A stretch of DNA of 10,829 nt from Clostridia bacterium (GCA_017547865.1 JAFYOA010000422.1:1-10829); one strand, 5' to 3'. Counted from the stretch's first letter, positions 1 to 7,631 are shown. Numbers and translations are program-made. Notes: generated from the sequence alone by a model not told the origin.

Positions 1-32
1 AAGATGCAATTTTTGGAAAGAAGGATTTGAAT

Positions 33-2225
33 ATGCGCGCTTTAAACGAAGAAAAAGTCATCCTTTCTCCCTTAATGAGCGAGAGGATCAAGAACCTTCA
101 TGCCGATAAAATGAAGGACACCGATGCCAAAATCAAGCTGGGGCTGAACCACGACAGCGACGACTGGGGCTTTGTATGGTTCCCGGAATTCAAGTTCAAG
201 GCGCCCATTGAAACGGACGCCCGCCCCCTGTACGGCCCCAAAAATCTCGGCAAGCTGTTCCGTCGCTTTGCAAACGAAATGCCCAAGTACGTGAACAAAG
301 CCAGTGCCCTGGGCGGCGCCTGGGTAGGCCCTATGCTGGACAGAAAATTCTTTGACGTGCAGCTGGACACCGACCCCAAGTTTGCCATGGACGATGAGAC
401 CCAGGCTTGCTGGGCAAAGTACCGTACCTCTCCCGGTTACCTGGGCATGAACCACTGCGGCCCCGATATGAAGATCGGCCTGCAGCTGGGCTGGCAAGGC
501 CTGCTGGAAAAAGTGCGCTATTACCGTGATTTTAACAATCCTGCCAACACGGATTTTTACGATGGTGAAGAGCAGGTTGTGCTGGCCATGCAGGAATTCG
601 TACAGCAGACCGCCGACAAAGCCCGCGAACTTGCCGCCGCCGAGACCGATCCCATTGCAAAACAGAACCTGCTGGAAATCGCCGATATGAACGATTACCT
701 GGTTACCGGCGTGCCCCGCACCCTGCGGGAGGCCTGCCAGTTCATTGCGCATTTCCAAACGGCAGACCGAACCTACTACGTAGGCGGTGCCTTGGACCAG
801 CTGGACGAACTTCTTCGCCCCTATTACGAAAAGGATACCGACGCCGGCATCCTCACCGATGAAGAAGCGGTGTGGTATGTGGCCAGCCTGTTCTTCAACG
901 ATACTCACTACTCTCAGATCGCCGGCCTGATCCCCGACGGCAGCCGCGACCTGACCAGCCGCATGAGCTTTATCATTCTGGATGCACTGCACTACCTGCA
1001 CATTCCGGTCAACATTGCTCTGCGCATACACGACAACGTAAACAAAACCCTTCTGCGCCGTTCTCTGGAATACTGTGCCGAAGACGGCAGCGGCGTGGAT
1101 TACTCCCTGAGCACCGGCGTAGAGGAAGGCTACAAACGGAACGGTTACGCCCAGCATCTGGCCCGCCAGCGCGCCAAAGTTGGCTGCAACTGGGTGGCGC
1201 TGCCCGGCATTGAATACCCCCTGCAGGACGTGACCCGCGCCAACATGGCCTTTGCCCTGCACTATGCGCTGCAAGACATTCGTGACAATGACCCCACCCT
1301 GGAAAAGCTGTGGGAACGTTTCTGCTTCCACGTCAAGACCATCGTGGATTCCATTAAGCGCGGTTACGACAAGCACTATGAAGTGGTGGGCGACTACACC
1401 CCGGAGATCATTCTGAACCTGTTTATGCACGGCCCCGTAGAGAGAGGCCTGAACGCCTCTCAGGGCTGCGATGTCATCAACTTCAACATCGACGGCATTG
1501 CCCTGGCCACCGTAGCAGATTCCTTTGCGGCCATTGAGCAGCGTGTGGTAAACGAAAAGCGCATTACCTGGGAAAAGATGTACGAAGCTTTGGATGCCAA
1601 CTACGAAGGCTGCGAAAACATCCGGCTGATGTTCGCCAACATCAAGCGGTTCGGCAATCCGGAGTCCATCGCCGAAAAATGGGCCTGCAAGATCCGCGAT
1701 TACTTTGTGTGGTGCTGCAAGCACGAAGGCACGCCGAAGCACAACCTGCCCATTATTCCCGGCATGTTCTCCCACGGCGACATTCTTGCCCGCGGCAGCG
1801 AGCTGCCTGCCACCCCCAACGGCAGAAAAGCCGGTGAGGCCATTTCCCACTCCAACGAACCTGATCCCGGCTTTGCCCGCGGTCTGGATTCCTTCTCCCC
1901 CACACTGAAGGCCAACGCTGTGGCCATTGCAAAGCCCGGCTACGGCAACTCTGCCCCCCTGCACCTGGACATTGACCTGGATATGCTGGAAAAAGCCGGC
2001 GGCATCGATGCGTTGATCGCACTGATCCACGCCCACGACCACATGGGCGGCACGCTGATCAACCTGAACATTCTCAGCGAAAAGATTCTGCTGGAAGCCC
2101 ATGCCGATCCTTCTACCCATCCCGACCTGGTGGTGCGTGTCACAGGCTACTCCGCTTTCTTCAACACCCTCTCCAAAGAATACCGCCAGCAGGTGGTGGA
2201 CCGTTTCCTTTCCCGCAAAAAGTAA
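33..2225 (+). CDS. Glycyl radical enzyme, pyruvate formate-lyase superfamily, substrate unknown
   Basis: A 730-aa glycyl radical enzyme (GRE). These cytoplasmic anaerobic enzymes carry a stable Gly radical that generates a thiyl radical on a catalytic Cys. Visible: an N-terminal PFL-type domain with NHCGPDMK; the probable catalytic Cys385 in VGCNW; IDGIALATVADS at about 486-497; TPNGR at 594-598; and the glycyl loop RVTGYSAFF with Gly705, 26 residues from the C-terminus. The Cys385-Gly705 distance (320) fits the superfamily. Known GRE dehydratases and lyases have G-C-V-E with Glu as base; here Trp387 replaces Glu, and the doubled Cys of true PFL is also absent. The reaction therefore cannot be named. 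ATG at 33 is preferred over TTG at 27 because AAGGA (21-25) sits 7 nt before it. No activase gene is present in the window. Family assignment is sure; function is open. Confidence 0.93.
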   Translation: MRALNEEKVILSPLMSERIKNLHADKMKDTDAKIKLGLNHDSDDWGFVWFPEFKFKAPIETDARPLYGPKNLGKLFRRFANEMPKYVNKASALGGAWVGPMLDRKFFDVQLDTDPKFAMDDETQACWAKYRTSPGYLGMNHCGPDMKIGLQLGWQGLLEKVRYYRDFNNPANTDFYDGEEQVVLAMQEFVQQTADKARELAAAETDPIAKQNLLEIADMNDYLVTGVPRTLREACQFIAHFQTADRTYYVGGALDQLDELLRPYYEKDTDAGILTDEEAVWYVASLFFNDTHYSQIAGLIPDGSRDLTSRMSFIILDALHYLHIPVNIALRIHDNVNKTLLRRSLEYCAEDGSGVDYSLSTGVEEGYKRNGYAQHLARQRAKVGCNWVALPGIEYPLQDVTRANMAFALHYALQDIRDNDPTLEKLWERFCFHVKTIVDSIKRGYDKHYEVVGDYTPEIILNLFMHGPVERGLNASQGCDVINFNIDGIALATVADSFAAIEQRVVNEKRITWEKMYEALDANYEGCENIRLMFANIKRFGNPESIAEKWACKIRDYFVWCCKHEGTPKHNLPIIPGMFSHGDILARGSELPATPNGRKAGEAISHSNEPDPGFARGLDSFSPTLKANAVAIAKPGYGNSAPLHLDIDLDMLEKAGGIDALIALIHAHDHMGGTLINLNILSEKILLEAHADPSTHPDLVVRVTGYSAFFNTLSKEYRQQVVDRFLSRKK

Positions 2226-2235
2226 TATAAAATAA

Positions 2236-2279
2236 CCCCGCTCGCTGAACCTTACCGTTCCGTGAGCGGGGATTTTTTT
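2236..2279 (+). terminator. Rho-independent terminator of the glycyl radical enzyme gene
   Basis: CCCCGCTC pairs perfectly with GAGCGGGG, extended by a G-U and a C-G pair, and is followed by a run of seven T. Read on the minus strand, the same stem is followed by a T-rich stretch, so it probably also ends the convergent lipoprotein transcript. Confidence 0.92.
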
Positions 2280-2320
2280 GGTTGTATCAAATTTACTTAT
2301 TTCTGCCGGGCTGCGATGGG

Positions 2321-2656
2321 TCAGTAGTCAAATCCTTCGTACCAACTGCCGCTGATAAAATCTCCGCTTTCGGTGAAATCGTTGATCAGCACACGCCCCC
2401 ACTCGCCTTGCTTCACTTCTTTGATAAACGCACTGTTAACATAAATGATGGAGCCTCGTGTTCTTCCAAAGGCAACATCATCCACTTCGAAATCACAGGT
2501 CGGTTTATCATCGTCTGCGTTCCAGTAATACAGCTTATAAACAGCGCCAAAGGGTTCCTGCACCGCAAATTCGCAAGAAGCAGCTGTGCCGCCATCGGCG
2601 GGAACCGTATAGGCAGGGGTATAAATTTCGATCGCCAGATCGTTCGAATGGGAAAG
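2321..2656 (-). pseudogene. 3' remainder of the lipoprotein gene, downstream of an in-frame TAG
   Basis: This is 111 sense codons plus a stop, exactly in frame with the lipoprotein gene upstream (3334-2657) and separated from it only by the TAG at 2659-2657. The stretch begins LSHSNDLAIEIYTPAYTVPA and ends GSWYEGFDY. No good ribosome site or start codon opens it; the only internal candidate is a GTG at 2563 without a convincing Shine-Dalgarno. The composition, rich in Tyr, Asp, Glu and Trp, continues the style of the upstream part. The simplest reading is that the original protein was about 337 aa and lost its last third to one nonsense change or a sequencing error. Readthrough is possible but unsupported, because TAG also ends the alcohol dehydrogenase gene in this window. 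Confidence 0.75.
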
Positions 2657-3334
2657 CTACAGCCAGCCATCATCGTACAGTTTGTTTTTCAGCATAAGCT
2701 GCGCACAAACCTCATCCACAGGATCACCCCAGGTATCCACATCCCGGAAGTCGTAAAGAACCGGCTCGCAGTATTCATTCACATCCGCTTCATCCAGATC
2801 AACCATCAAAAACATTTCATCGAGAATCGCATGGAAATCTTCCACATGGATCTGAGCATGATGTTCACCATAAGACAGGTACAGTTTGCCATCGACTTCG
2901 GAAATCGGGTATTGCCCATACATATCCATCATCAAAACGGAATTTTCGACATACCAGGTGCTGTAGTATTCACCGCCGCCCTCGTAACTGACAAAAGTTT
3001 TGTCGTCGTAAAGGATCATAAATACCCGGTCGTACATATCTTCCACACTGTAAAAGTCGATATATGTATGGCACCACTCGCCCACCAAAGCCAACTCATA
3101 GTAAGCGTCTCTTGCTTCGGTCAGCGTTTTATAGTTGCCAACCTTTTTCTGTTCTTCCTCGGTCAGTGCGTTGTATGCATCTTCGGCAGCTCGAATCGGC
3201 TCAATGCTTTCCAGTGTAACTTCGCCGATTGAACCGATCATAGCTTCCACATGTTTAACCGCTTCACTCTTTCCGCAGGCACACAAAGACAGGCACAGCA
3301 CAACCACCAGCAACCAGGCGATCCATTTTTTCAT
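2657..3334 (-). CDS. Predicted lipoprotein with FIVAR-like helical segment, truncated by TAG
   Basis: A 225-aa product up to the TAG. It starts with a lipoprotein signal peptide: MKKW, a hydrophobic core, then the lipobox L-C-A-C with Cys20 as the lipidated residue, so it should be anchored outside the membrane. Residues about 25-75 form a helical segment (pattern ...VTLESIEPIRAAEDAYNALT... then VGNYKTL) typical of FIVAR-like repeats in clostridial surface lipoproteins. The rest is rich in Tyr, Asp and Glu and starts with GEW; I do not recognise a domain there. The start at 3334 is set by AGGAGG about 10 nt upstream; the longer frame from TTG at 3382 would place 16 residues before the signal peptide. 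It lies 44 nt behind the SDR gene and may have its own promoter. Codon use is less GC-rich than the enzymes around it. Function unknown. Confidence 0.82.
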   Translation of the reverse strand: MKKWIAWLLVVVLCLSLCACGKSEAVKHVEAMIGSIGEVTLESIEPIRAAEDAYNALTEEEQKKVGNYKTLTEARDAYYELALVGEWCHTYIDFYSVEDMYDRVFMILYDDKTFVSYEGGGEYYSTWYVENSVLMMDMYGQYPISEVDGKLYLSYGEHHAQIHVEDFHAILDEMFLMVDLDEADVNEYCEPVLYDFRDVDTWGDPVDEVCAQLMLKNKLYDDGWL

Positions 3335-3353
3335 TGGTAGATTCCTCCTGTTG

Positions 3354-3382
3354 AATACAATTACAACCAGATTCATCGTCAA
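3354..3382 (-). promoter_or_regulatory. Candidate promoter of the lipoprotein gene
   Basis: On the minus strand, TTGACG (3382-3377) and TGTATT (3359-3354) are separated by exactly 17 bp, and the lipoprotein ATG follows about 20 nt later. The -35 element overlaps the stop codon of the SDR gene. The -10 matches only four of six consensus bases, so this is tentative; readthrough from the upstream operon is equally possible. Confidence 0.4.
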
Positions 3383-4083
3383 CCATCCAGCGTCCAGCCG
3401 TGGTCGCCATGGTAAATCATCAGGCGGGTCTGGCCGCCATCGATGCAGATATTCTCGCCGGTGATAAATCCGGCTTTTTCGCTGGCCAAAAACAGCACCA
3501 TGTTGGCAATATCCAGGGGATTGCCAACCCGGCCCGCCGGCTGCTGCACAGCATCCGGGCCTGCGTATACGGTGTAGTTATTATCGATCCAGCCGGGGGA
3601 AATCGAGTTCGTCCTCACCTTGCCCGCAAAGCTCACCGCCAGGGCATGGGTAAGAGCGGCAATGCCGCCCTTGGCTGCGGTGTAGCTCTCGCTTTGGGGC
3701 TGGCTCATGCGGTCGCGGGAGGAAGATATATTGATGATGCTGGCCCCCGGTGCAAAATAAGGCGCAAACAGTTTGCTGAGGTAGAAAGGCGCGGTAACGC
3801 CAATGGCCAAAGAACGCTGGAACTGCTCGTAGGTGCAGGTATCGATGCCTTTAAACAACGGCGGGGCGTTGTTCACCAGCACATCCACCCGGCCGTATTT
3901 TTCAATTACTTTAGCCGCAAAGTCTTCCAGCACGGACTGTTCGGCAATATCACCCACGTAGTGGTCACCTTCGGCGCAATCGATGACACACACATGGGCG
4001 CCGTTTTTTCTGAATTCATCGGCAATGCACTTACCAATGCCGGCGGCGCCGCCGGTGATCACCACAACTTTATCCTTAAACAC
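3379..4083 (-). CDS. SDR-family NAD(P)-dependent oxidoreductase
   Basis: A 234-aa classical short-chain dehydrogenase/reductase, the usual length. It shows the Rossmann motif TGGAAGIG (10-17), NNAP (71-74), a catalytic Ser in INISSS (Ser121), the Tyr134-x-x-x-Lys138 pair in YTAAK, and PGWI (163-166). Asp35 after the second strand favours NAD over NADP. The start is GTG at 4083, giving the typical MFKDKVVVITGG opening, with GGAGG five bases upstream. The gene lies 12 nt after the fucosidase stop, so the two are almost surely co-transcribed. With a fucosidase next door, oxidation or reduction of a fucose-derived sugar or acid is a reasonable guess (SDRs act as fucose dehydrogenases and 2-keto-3-deoxy-fuconate dehydrogenases), but the sequence does not fix the substrate. 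No fuconate dehydratase or fucose kinase/isomerase is seen in the window. Confidence 0.92.
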   Translation of the reverse strand: MFKDKVVVITGGAAGIGKCIADEFRKNGAHVCVIDCAEGDHYVGDIAEQSVLEDFAAKVIEKYGRVDVLVNNAPPLFKGIDTCTYEQFQRSLAIGVTAPFYLSKLFAPYFAPGASIINISSSRDRMSQPQSESYTAAKGGIAALTHALAVSFAGKVRTNSISPGWIDNNYTVYAGPDAVQQPAGRVGNPLDIANMVLFLASEKAGFITGENICIDGGQTRLMIYHGDHGWTLDG

Positions 4084-4095
4084 AGGCGCCTCCGC

Positions 4096-5322
4096 TTATT
4101 CGCACTCAATCTTCGCCACGCGGATGACGGTATCGCGGCCATAGGTGAAGGAAACGGTATGCACACGCACGTCTTCCCCATCCTGTTCAAAAGCAACGGC
4201 ATCGTTCGTATCCATCCAGGTGATGGAGCGAATGGTTTCCGGCAACTTAAACGCATCCAGGTATCTGCCGGTGGTATCGTTCAGTGCCACATTCGGGTCT
4301 CCGTTCATGGGCAAATGGTCGCAGAAGAGATAGTACGTCTTGCCCAGCTTCAGCAGGAAGTCATCGGGCTTATTGTCGATTTCAATGTACGCAGGACGGG
4401 GGCAGCGGATGGCTTCGTCGTACAGTTCCACCCATTCGCCCATCAGGCCCAGCATTGCTTTATCAATGGGGCGCACAAAGCCGTTGCCCATGGGGCCTAC
4501 GTTGAGCAGCAGGTTGGCACCGTAGCGGCGGCAGCCCGCCAGGGTACGAATCATCTGTGCGGGCGACTTATAGTTCAGGTCACCGGCGGCATAGCCCCAG
4601 TGGCCATCCAGCACTTCACACATTTCACCGGCCAGGTATTTGGGAGCATCGTCCGGCAGGCGAGTGGGCATACCGCGCTCGTAGGTCACGCTGTCCAGTT
4701 CAATATGGCCGGCTTGGCCGCGGGCCGAAAGACCGGTATTGTTGATGATGATCGCATCCGGCTGGTGGCTGCGGATCATACCGTAGAGAGCATCTTCTTC
4801 CCAATCTTCGTTGGGCTTATTCCACTTGCCATCGAACCACAGGCCGCCGATCTTGCCGTAGTTGGTGCACAGCAGTTCCACGCTGTCGCGCAGGTATTTC
4901 AGATAAGCGGGGAAATCCGCATCGTACTGGGGATGATGCCAGTCCAGCAGGGTGTGGTAGAAGAAAGGAATGATGCCCTGGGCGTTGCAGGCATCCACAA
5001 ATTCACGCACCAGGTCGCGGCCGCAATAATGGGGCGCATCGTAATCGTTCAGGCCGCAGGTATCGAACAGAGAGTAGCCATCGTGGTGGCGGGTGGTGAG
5101 GGTAATGTACTTGCAGCCAGCAGATTTTGCGGCGGCCACCAGTTCCGCTGCCCAGTTTACATCCGGGTTAAACTGCTCCACCAGCGGCTGGTAATCTTTA
5201 TCATCGATCTTCAGCTGGTGTTTTGCCCATTCGCCCTTGCCCAGCACGCTGTAGGCGCCAAAATGGACGAACATGCCGAAGCCGAGATTCTCAAAATCCT
5301 TTACAGTTTGTTTCACGATCAT
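4096..5322 (-). CDS. Alpha-L-fucosidase, glycoside hydrolase family 29
   Basis: A 408-aa GH29 alpha-L-fucosidase, which removes alpha-linked L-fucose from oligosaccharides with retention of configuration. Signature stretches: FGMFVHFGAYS (15-25), GEW (30-32), YITLTTRHHDGYSLFDT (72-88) lining the fucose site, and GGLWFDGKW (159-167), where Asp164 is the expected nucleophile. The general acid/base is poorly conserved in GH29 and I do not assign it. There is no signal peptide, so it should act in the cytoplasm on imported oligosaccharides. The length is just the catalytic barrel plus a short beta-rich tail, without carbohydrate-binding modules. ATG at 5322 has GGGAGG 8 nt upstream. It sits 31 nt behind the GNAT gene and 12 nt before the SDR gene, consistent with an operon. 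Exact linkage specificity cannot be read from the sequence. Confidence 0.93.
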   Translation of the reverse strand: MIVKQTVKDFENLGFGMFVHFGAYSVLGKGEWAKHQLKIDDKDYQPLVEQFNPDVNWAAELVAAAKSAGCKYITLTTRHHDGYSLFDTCGLNDYDAPHYCGRDLVREFVDACNAQGIIPFFYHTLLDWHHPQYDADFPAYLKYLRDSVELLCTNYGKIGGLWFDGKWNKPNEDWEEDALYGMIRSHQPDAIIINNTGLSARGQAGHIELDSVTYERGMPTRLPDDAPKYLAGEMCEVLDGHWGYAAGDLNYKSPAQMIRTLAGCRRYGANLLLNVGPMGNGFVRPIDKAMLGLMGEWVELYDEAIRCPRPAYIEIDNKPDDFLLKLGKTYYLFCDHLPMNGDPNVALNDTTGRYLDAFKLPETIRSITWMDTNDAVAFEQDGEDVRVHTVSFTYGRDTVIRVAKIECE

Positions 5323-5353
5323 TTTCTATTCCTCCCAAAATCATTTGATTATT

Positions 5354-6241
5354 TCAAAATGTTTTCTGTGCCATAAAATAGTGACAGCAAATGTGGTAGC
5401 CGGAAGCACCGTACATTTTATCCAGGCCGGTATAGGTGTAGCCCAAAAAAGCACGGGAAATCCCGGCTTCTTTCAGCTTTTGGGTGCCGACATTCACCAT
5501 ATGGGTTGCAATTCCGTTTCCCTGTCGGTCGCTGCGCACGGTGGTGCAGCCCACGCTGCCCAACCCCGGGGCTTCGGTTTCAAAGCTCACAATAAGCGTA
5601 CCCACCACACTTCCGTTTTCCTCTGCAATCAGCACCCGCTGGCGGCTTTCGCCGGTGTACAGTGCTTCATTGCGGTAGTACCGGGTGAATTCCTCGCATG
5701 CATCGTCTGTGCAGACCAGCACACCGGGCATATCTTTTTTCTCTGCCCAGCGGAAAATCACACCGTCCATCGGCGGCAAAAGAATAAAATCCGCCATGTC
5801 CATACGCATATCAAAGCAGCAGCAACCCCAACTGTTGGTGTAGCCTCTTTTTTCAAAAAAAGCCACCGCACCGTCTCCCAGGCGCTCCGCCGCAGCAGCG
5901 GGCAGGCCATCGCTTTTCACCGCCGGAGAACGGCCGGGCACACCGGGCACCAGGTAATCCTCTCCCGCACCCACGGTTATTGAATCGAATCCGGCAGCAC
6001 GGATGTGGGCTTCCGCCTTTTCCAGCAGCCGGGAGCCGATCCCCTGCCCGCGGCAGGCTTCTTCCACACCAAGCAGCAGAATATTATTTTTATGCACCAC
6101 AGCCGCACCCAGCAGCGTTCCTTCTTTGTTCCGCTCGGTAAAAACCGCGTTTTCTTCAGCTGCCAACAGCGCCCGGGCATGGGTTTCTTCCCGCACCGCA
6201 AAGGGCAGACAACGGCAAAAAAGTTCATACAGTTCGTTCAT
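5354..6241 (-). CDS. Tandem-domain GNAT-family N-acetyltransferase
   Basis: A 295-aa protein with two GNAT acetyltransferase domains. The first has the acetyl-CoA motif A, GVEEACRGQGIGSRLL (58-73), followed by YLVPGVPG (96-103). The second has VRSDRQGNGIATHMV with the R/Q-x-x-G-x-G/A loop at about 239-245. Both pyrophosphate-binding loops look intact, so both halves could bind acetyl-CoA. Transfer to an amino sugar or small amine is likely given the fucosidase 31 nt downstream, but the substrate is inferred from context only. The start is placed at ATG 6241 (MNELYELF), with AAAGG about 9 nt upstream. The longer frame from 6280 would begin inside the -10 box of the promoter at 6272-6300 and is therefore rejected. 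First gene of the probable GNAT-fucosidase-SDR operon. Confidence 0.87.
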   Translation of the reverse strand: MNELYELFCRCLPFAVREETHARALLAAEENAVFTERNKEGTLLGAAVVHKNNILLLGVEEACRGQGIGSRLLEKAEAHIRAAGFDSITVGAGEDYLVPGVPGRSPAVKSDGLPAAAAERLGDGAVAFFEKRGYTNSWGCCCFDMRMDMADFILLPPMDGVIFRWAEKKDMPGVLVCTDDACEEFTRYYRNEALYTGESRQRVLIAEENGSVVGTLIVSFETEAPGLGSVGCTTVRSDRQGNGIATHMVNVGTQKLKEAGISRAFLGYTYTGLDKMYGASGYHICCHYFMAQKTF

Positions 6242-6271
6242 GGTATCACGCCTTTCTCTCGCTCTGCTGCC

Positions 6272-6300
6272 ATTATACACCGCTTTGCAGCAGACCGCAA
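6272..6300 (-). promoter_or_regulatory. Promoter of the GNAT-fucosidase-SDR operon
   Basis: On the minus strand, TTGCGG (6300-6295), a 17-bp spacer and a perfect TATAAT (6277-6272). Predicted transcription starts around 6265, leaving a leader of roughly 25 nt before the ATG at 6241. Perfect -10, 4/6 -35. Confidence 0.7.
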
Positions 6301-6340
6301 CTGCCGTTTCCCAAATTCGTACCGCATTTCGCCTTCACAC

Positions 6341-6376
6341 GTAGTTTTCATCACTACATACGGTTGACAAATCAAC
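6341..6376. promoter_or_regulatory. Two inverted repeats between divergent promoters (candidate operators)
   Basis: GTAGT-N7-ACTAC (6341-6357) lies between the two promoters, and GTTGA-CAAA-TCAAC (6363-6376) covers the -35 hexamer of the alcohol dehydrogenase promoter. Arms are perfect but only 5 bp, so chance cannot be excluded. The second is well placed for repression of the alcohol dehydrogenase gene. Confidence 0.35.
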
Positions 6377-6392
6377 TTTCAGAGCGTATACT
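6364..6392 (+). promoter_or_regulatory. Strong sigma-A promoter of the alcohol dehydrogenase gene
   Basis: Consensus TTGACA (6364-6369), exactly 17 bp, then TATACT (6387-6392; five of six consensus bases). Predicted transcription starts near 6399, about 33 nt before the ATG; the leader holds AGGAG at 6417-6421. Confidence 0.85.
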
Positions 6393-6431
6393 GTAACACA
6401 TCAAATCACAAGCAAAAGGAGATTCTGCTCC

Positions 6432-7631
6432 ATGAACATTGCATACAAAGCTTTCTGCCGCACCGTGCAGCTTGCCTTCCGCATGGCGCTGCCCATCCTC
6501 CCTTACCGGGAGCCCCGGTTGTACAACCGGCTGGATGACATTGCCGGCGTGCTGGAATCCCGCGAGATCCGCTCCGTGCTGCTGGTCACCGATCCGTTCC
6601 TGCGGCAAAGCGGCTGCACCGCCCGGCTGGAACAGCTGCTGCAGCGCGGCGATATTCGCTGTGCCGTGTACGATAAAACCAACGCCAATCCCACGGTAAA
6701 AAACGTGGAAGAGGCCCGGAGCCTGTATATTACACAGCAGTGTGAGTGCATCATTGCTTTCGGCGGCGGTTCTTCCATGGACTGTGCCAAAGCCGTGGGC
6801 GCTCGGGTGGTGTTCCCCAATAAAAGCGTGAACCAGTTGAAAGGCCTGCTGAAGGTGTGGAAGAAGCTGCCCACCCTCATCGCCATTCCCACCACCGCCG
6901 GCACCGGCAGCGAAGTGACCGTGACCGCGGTGATCACCGACAGCGAAACAAAGCACAAATACACCATGAACAACTTCACCATGATCCCCCGCTTTGCGGT
7001 GCTTGACCCCGAAGTGACGGTGACCCTGCCCAAAGGCCTGACCGCCACCACCGGCATGGATGCTTTGACCCACGCGGTGGAAGCCTACATCGGGCGTTCC
7101 ACCACAAAAGAGACCCGAGCCCTGGCGCTGGAAACCGTGCGGCTGATTTTTGGAAACATTGAAAAAGCCTACGAAAACGGCGAAAACCGCGATGCCCGCA
7201 AAAATATGCTGCAGGCCGCCTATAAAGCCGGGCTTGCGTTCACAAAATCGTATGTGGGTTATATTCATGCCGTGGCGCATTCCCTGGGCGGGCAGTACAA
7301 TATTCCCCATGGCCTGGCCAATGCCGTGCTGATGCCCATTGTACTGGAAGCCTACGGCCCGGCCGTATACAAAAAACTGCACCGGCTGGGTGTGGCCGCC
7401 GGCGTAGCCAAACCGGAAGACACCCCGGAAGAAGGCGCCAAAAAATTCATCGCCGCCATTCGCAGGCTGAACCGCCGCATGGGTATTCCGGAAACACTGA
7501 CCGGCATTGAAAAGAAAGATATTCCCGCCATGGCCCGCCACGCCGCCAAAGAAGCCAACCCCCTCTACCCTGTGCCGGTGCTGATGAACGCCGGCGCTTT
7601 GGAGCAGTTCTATTACAAAGTTGCCGACTAG
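6432..7631 (+). CDS. Iron-containing alcohol dehydrogenase
   Basis: A 399-aa group III (Fe-dependent) alcohol dehydrogenase, normal length for the family. The NAD(P) domain shows FGGGSSMDCAKAVG (110-123) and PTTAGTGSEVT (153-163). The metal site is complete: Asp210 and His214 in GMDALTHAVEAYI, His279 in YIHAVAHSLGG, and His293 in IPHG; the spacing matches that of E. coli FucO (lactaldehyde reductase). The first 25 or so residues form a basic-hydrophobic extension before the Rossmann fold. It reduces small aldehydes or ketones, or oxidises the alcohols. Lactaldehyde/1,2-propanediol would suit a fucose-rich context, but butanol- or methylglyoxal-type substrates are equally possible. ATG 6432 has AGGAG 10 nt upstream and its own strong promoter. 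Monocistronic: it ends with TAG just before a terminator. Divergent from the GNAT operon. Confidence 0.94.
   Translation: MNIAYKAFCRTVQLAFRMALPILPYREPRLYNRLDDIAGVLESREIRSVLLVTDPFLRQSGCTARLEQLLQRGDIRCAVYDKTNANPTVKNVEEARSLYITQQCECIIAFGGGSSMDCAKAVGARVVFPNKSVNQLKGLLKVWKKLPTLIAIPTTAGTGSEVTVTAVITDSETKHKYTMNNFTMIPRFAVLDPEVTVTLPKGLTATTGMDALTHAVEAYIGRSTTKETRALALETVRLIFGNIEKAYENGENRDARKNMLQAAYKAGLAFTKSYVGYIHAVAHSLGGQYNIPHGLANAVLMPIVLEAYGPAVYKKLHRLGVAAGVAKPEDTPEEGAKKFIAAIRRLNRRMGIPETLTGIEKKDIPAMARHAAKEANPLYPVPVLMNAGALEQFYYKVAD

Noticed and set aside
1464..1475. Cys479 (QGCDV) as the catalytic Cys of the glycyl radical enzyme
   Set aside because: It is only 226 residues from Gly705. Cys385 at 320 residues matches the superfamily and is followed by the conserved ATVADS block at the usual distance.
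72..2120. 682-codon open frame on the minus strand opposite the glycyl radical enzyme gene
   Set aside because: It is a shadow of the GC-biased codons of the real gene. The translation has no recognisable family and is rich in Val, Gly and Ala in the way antisense frames are.
2657..2659. TAG read as a sense codon (pyrrolysine or another recoding)
   Set aside because: TAG is used as an ordinary stop at 7629-7631, no methylamine methyltransferase context is present, and a lipoprotein is not a known site of pyrrolysine.
2282..3232. 316-codon plus-strand open frame opposite the broken lipoprotein gene
   Set aside because: The minus strand has a lipobox, a strong ribosome site and a helical-repeat motif; the plus frame starts inside the terminator tail and has no family features.
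3400..5376. 658-codon plus-strand open frame across the SDR and fucosidase genes
   Set aside because: It spans two clearly real genes and their junction on the other strand, lacks a ribosome site, and resembles no protein family.
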